Assembly (NCBI GenBank): GCA_023055355.1
Contig: JALJCS010000010.1
Coordinates: forward strand, 22,273,001-22,337,000
Direction: 5' to 3'
DNA: 64,000 nucleotides
From: Agelaius tricolor
Lineage: Eukaryota > Chordata > Aves > Passeriformes > Icteridae
A program made the position numbers and the translations under genes. The notes below the pieces were generated by a model. That model was given only the letters and a program-made list of their open reading frames with translations. It made no database searches and was not told where the DNA came from. Position 1 is the stretch's first letter. Each line of letters begins with the position of its first letter. Of this stretch, positions 59,496-64,000 are shown one piece after another.

Positions 59496-62400
59496 CCACA
59501 GGTAATGGGCAGTAAATTCTGGTTCCTTGTGTCACCTTCTCTACAGCCAGGCAGTGCTGAGATTGACCTACTTTGGAAACCAGCATGAAAATCTCTTGCT
59601 TGAGCACCATTATATGTGTATCTATAAAAATTTAAACAAGAAAAATGAGTGCTTCAAAGTAATGTGTTTGATTATATTTAAATTCAATCTCTGTCTAAAG
59701 GAGATTAATTTTAAGCCTGCCCTTTTGAAGGAAAGCAAACAAATGTCCCCAAAGAATAACTGCAGGACTCTGGGTCTCTGAGGCTCCCAATGGAATTTTC
59801 ATTTGATGGATCTCTTCTGGGACTGCTCCTATCAGGAGTTTGGCTTTGGTTGAAGCAGAAATTTTCTAGTGACATAACCTTAAACCATAACTTATGGAAT
59901 GTCAGACACTTTGGTGGGCCTCAAAAGACTGGGTATGATACAAACCACAGTGTATGAAATACCCTTAATCCAGTTGCTGAGGGAGTGGAACCTCTTTGTA
60001 TACGGAGCAGGCCAGAGTAACAGAGTCATTCAAAAATTGGGTGTGGGATCACCACTCTTGTTGCATCTACTTAAAGCCACCACAGTCAGCTTCAGAAGGA
60101 TGTTTCTTTTGTGTGTAAGCACTCTAGCTTGTGAATTGGACAGTTTTTTTAAAAACCAGCTGCCCTAATGCTCTGCTACAACATGGCACATCATGTGGTG
60201 AGAGGTCCAAATGAGTCCTTGCAGCTGGCAGTGGATTTGCACTCCCTGTCACTCATGGAAAAACAACAAGTGAGTATTGAACTTTCTAGAATGGAATAAC
60301 AAACTCTTCAGCATGTGTCACCAGCCATGTCTCTCATCTGTCTCTCACTCCAAGCTGTGGTGTCAAAGCTGAACCAAACAAAAAGCCCCCAGAAACATCA
60401 TATACAAAATATAATTCATTTCAATTCAGGAAAGGGAATGAAATCTTGCAATTTCAATGAGGATCAATTTGGCAAGCTTTGGTCCAGTTCCTGCACTTCA
60501 TTTTGTCCCATTTGCTTTTATTGTTTTTGCCTGATTTTGGAAGTTTGTTTTATTTAGCATTTAATTTCTTCTCCTGTCTCTTTATCTTTCTTTCCTGATT
60601 TGGGGATTTCAATGGGAATAATTTTGGCCATTTTGGGTCCTTTTCACTGCACCTCATTTCATCTCAGAACATTTGGTTGCAGTCACTCCATTGCCAAATT
60701 TTCAGGTTTTTTTTCAATTGCATTTGATTTCCTCATATCTCCTCTCCAGAGTTTGTTCCACTTGGTTGTCTGATTTCAAGATTTCATTCTCTTTCTTGAA
60801 AAGAAGTAATCAAAGTAAATGATATACTTAAATTCTCACCAGTATAACTTCATATGAATCTCAATTAAAAGCATCTTGAATATAGTTCATAGAATGGAGT
60901 ATAAGATGTATGGAATGCATATGGTGAAGCATCATATGTCAGTTTTGTCTGCAACAAATTGTTTGAACTTTAAAGTCAATTAAATATTTAGGTTAAATAG
61001 TTTAACTGCCTATATCCTTTTTTTTTCTAACAATCATGCCTTTTTCATGTTTTTGGGGTTTGTGTTAGAATGCCTTTACTTACTACTTCAGCTGTCTGCA
61101 AATTAACAGTGTTATTTGTCAGGGAATTTTGATAAGCTTTTCGAAGTCAGAATATTTAGCTGATCCCTTTTAGTTTTGAAACCGGGCTGGTTATCTGTTG
61201 TGATTAGCTTCTTAAAAAAGAGATGTCTGAAAAAGCATTTGTGGAAGAAAGACTAAATTGTAACACGCAAAGATGAATGTTTATTGTCTTCTTTCTTCTA
61301 TTTTAAAGACAAGCTAATAAAATATCTTGGTAGGTTCACATAGAGCTTCATTCAACATTTATTATGTAGATTAATTGTGGTCAAATATCATTTTAGGTCA
61401 AATTTTTTCTTATTTGCAGTAGTCACAGTGTTCTCTCTATTAAAAACCAGTGATGTTTTTAAAAGGCCAATTCTTCTTGTAAAAGTGCTACAAATGATAT
61501 CCCTTTTTCAATTTTTTAAGCTGTTATTATTAGTTTTATTATGTCTGTGTGTTTCCATCACCTACCTTGCTGTGTGTGGAACTGTATTTTGCCCAGACAA
61601 TATGTGCAGGATTAGGACACTGCAGCTGAAAGGTTATTGCTCCCCATTAGTGGCTTTCCCTTAATTTTAAGGGAATATACACAAAATTAATGCCAGAGAT
61701 AAACGTTAGTAGCTGAAAGGCCACCAGACTTGCCTGAAATAGAAGTCTGTCACAAAGAGAGGGCCCCATTTCTTTCATCACTAATTGATGTGGCAACATA
61801 GTTCAAACATTTGTTTGTAGAAAAGGTTATTAGACCTCCTGTCAATAGCAATAGCCATATGCATTTTATCTTCAAACAAATGATACTTTAAAAAAATCCA
61901 AATATTTGACTGAAAAATTGGAAACCAAAGCATGATAATGATGTTAAATTGAATCAATAATTATAAAGGTGAAGGGAGACTACCACTTTTTGTTATCACT
62001 TTAATCACTAAGCTTGCCTGCTTACTTAAAACTGTTGAAATTGGACCTGGAATCAAACAATATAGTGAAGAAAAAAAGAGCTTGGATGGTTTTTTCTGCC
62101 CTTGTGTTGATTAATTATAGCAGTGACTTCACCTGTTGAGCTCCCATGCTTACCTCTGGTTTACATGTTTAGAGTGGCAGCTCTGAGCCCTGTGGGACTC
62201 AGGGATGGGGTCTTTGGGATGTGACATCCTCATCTTGATCCTTGGAGTGAGCACCCAAGGACCATCTGGGTTCAAGCAGGGGAGTGAACTAACAGATGTG
62301 CAGCACAACTGGCAGAGACCTGGGCCCTGGGCAGGAGCAGTGAGCTGACCAAATCACTGGTGTTAAATGCTCCTTGAGAACCAAGGGCACAGCAAACAAG

Positions 62401-62532
62401 TTACCACTGATTTTTGAAAAGGATCTTGTGAATTCTGTGGGGAGGGCTGCTGGCATCCTTTGGGGTGTGTGCATTCCTACAGTGTATGGAGACCTCTTGA
62501 ACTTAGGAGTTCAGTTTATGGTTTTTGAAATT
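59496..62532. other. Non-coding AT-rich sequence
   Basis: No gene or repeat family is recognised. The segments 60540-60800 and 61000-61700 are T-rich on the plus strand. Frames are short and carry no domain. Confidence 0.5.
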
Positions 62533-62596
62533 CACTGGCTGTACATTCTTAGGTAAGTGGCTTCACCTCCGAGCCTTGGGCTGCCTGCTAAAATAT
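62533..62596 (+). mobile_element. Probable MIR-type SINE remnant
   Basis: ctggctgtacattcttaggt, followed by aagtggcttcacctccgagc and cttgggctgcctgctaaaat, aligns by eye with the MIR core and 3' part (tagctgtgtgaccttgggca, agtcacttcacctctctgagcc, tcagtttcctcatctgtaaaat) with little gapping over about 60 bp. MIRs are ancient tRNA-derived SINEs shared by amniotes, and some copies survive as conserved elements. Confidence is limited because no profile search was run. Confidence 0.5.
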
Positions 62597-64000
62597 GTTG
62601 TAAGACTAAAACTGTAAATGTAATTCTGCAACCAGAATGTGCTTTGAAATCCACAGAGGGTTAACTGCACTAGTAAGGGAAAGTGTTACAAGGGGTAGGA
62701 AACTCAGCTGCTCTCTTTGCTGTAGCCTTCAAGCGAGTTTGATCCTGGACTGGGTCTCAGATTTTGTGGGTATTTTTTGTTGGTTGGTTTTTGCTCATAT
62801 TTTTTTTTTTCCTTTTCATTTATTTGTTTTAATTTTGTGGGGCACTGAGTTTGGGTTTGGTTATTTTTAAAATCTGCTCTTATGCCTGAGACCTAGAATT
62901 TATTAGATTATCCAGCCACCTTTCCTTTTCTGCATTCCATTAAAAAACCTGAGAGTCTTTGGGGCACTGTGACATGTTGAGTCAAAAATTACTATAATTA
63001 CCATGATCCCTGTGGAATTTGAAGTGTGCACAATTTATGCCTCAAGGGGCTTGAATCCTTGGAGAGTCTATTTTCTGAGACAGCAAGAGCTGTGAGATAT
63101 ACAACTCTTGATCTCCACTCAAGATCAGAGTCTGATTTGTATGGTTAAATAAAAAAATGCTGATTTATACAATTTGTTCCTGGGTCATAATTATGGTCTA
63201 GAATTAATTGAATAGCCTGGAGGTTTCACTACTGTACATGGTAATGATTACTAAAAATTGATTCTCTCCTATATTTCTTTATTAACTTATCTGAAAATGA
63301 CATATAGTGAAGAACAGCTTTAAATATTGCTGTGCTGAGCAACTTTGTAAATTGCTATTCAAGCTGTTCATGTTGGTTTTTTTGGTCGTTTTTTTTTCCC
63401 TTCATTGACTTCTATAGGTGATTTATTATTCTATAAGTGCCTGAGCTATACATTTAACCAGAAACACAGTTAGGGGGTGGTCATGTTTCTGACTAAGGAC
63501 ATTGCTCTGTTAGCCTTCTGGAACAAGATATTTGTGCCTTTTAGAAAGACAGGCTGGATTGAACCCCCATGTGACACCCAGCATGGTTGGGCTAGCTCAG
63601 CATGGACTGGGTGCACACAAAAGCAGCTGAGTTTCAACCTGCTTTTGGCCACTTGGGAGATGGAGTTTTTGAGATATTTGATCTCTGGATGGAGTGAGTT
63701 TAATGCATAGCTACAGAAATATTTACTTTTCAACCTTTTTTGATTTATTATTATTCATTATTATTACCTCAATAGGCTTCTCTGGCTAGGCTCCTAAATA
63801 TAGGGTCTATTTTTGCCTGGTGCAGTCACCCAACAGGCAGTTCTGCAAATGCAGAGGTTGAGACAATTACGTGGAAATTCTCTGGAAGAAGAAGGAAAGT
63901 AGCTGTGAGAGTAAGACCAGATCCTCTGATGTTATAAAGCAAACAGTAAATATGGATGTAATATTATCACCACTCTTTTGATACTATTTTCATATATGCT
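62597..64000. other. Non-coding unique sequence
   Basis: No gene is recognised up to the window end. T-rich runs lie near 62799-62830 and 63370-63400. Short frames at 63470-63733 on both strands overlap and carry no domain. Confidence 0.5.

Noticed and set aside
1..64000. CRISPR array, tRNA, rRNA, endogenous retrovirus body or bacterial operon
   Set aside because: No regularly spaced direct repeats, no cloverleaf or rRNA sequence, no gag/pol/env-like frames and no bacterial gene organisation were seen.

Overview
This window reads as vertebrate nuclear DNA, most probably from a bird and possibly a neoavian or passerine species. The evidence is four fragments of CR1 LINE 3' ends of the avian type. 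They carry the phrases seen in bird CR1 copies, such as ctggaacaggctg..ccagggaag, gttggaagggaccca and tcatccagtccaact, and one ends in imperfect attctatg-type 8-mers. I see no Alu, B1 or L1 sequence, and CpG is scarce nearly everywhere, as in methylated vertebrate intergenic or intronic DNA. Species and chromosome cannot be fixed from the sequence alone.

There is no recognisable protein-coding gene, rRNA, tRNA, CRISPR array or bacterial operon. All open frames are short, the longest being 176 codons at 15838-16368 on the minus strand, and none shows a domain I recognise. The window is best described as part of a gene desert or a very large intron.

Layout. 1-8.5 kb: one plus-strand CR1 tail (1356-1552), a small pyrimidine repeat, then unique sequence. 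8.5-16.2 kb: a three-copy 20-bp minisatellite, a CA microsatellite, two minus-strand CR1 ends and a GTTT microsatellite. 17.9 kb: a possible ancient MIR-type SINE remnant. 20.3 kb: a possible unannotated exon with a strong splice donor. 22.9-27.8 kb: AT- and T-rich unique sequence. 27.87-28.33 kb: a GC-rich, CpG-poor block that opens with a near-perfect 32-bp-stem, 7-nt-loop hairpin. 28.3-47 kb: mostly unique sequence with several stretches that look constrained (29.2-29.5 kb; 37.05-37.40 kb, which retains CpG) and a G-quadruplex motif at 38.29 kb. 47.4 kb: a compact CCAAT/TATA/initiator arrangement followed by a possible first exon. 51.9-52.3 kb: a further conserved-looking block with a 12-bp homeodomain palindrome. 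54.7 kb: a 21-bp tandem duplication. 59.4 kb: a plus-strand CR1 end. 62.5 kb: another MIR-like remnant.

The most useful leads are the hairpin at 27874-27944, the core-promoter-like cluster at 47427-47478 and the candidate symmetric exon at 20336-20473. All are predictions from reading the sequence. None was tested by alignment or expression data.
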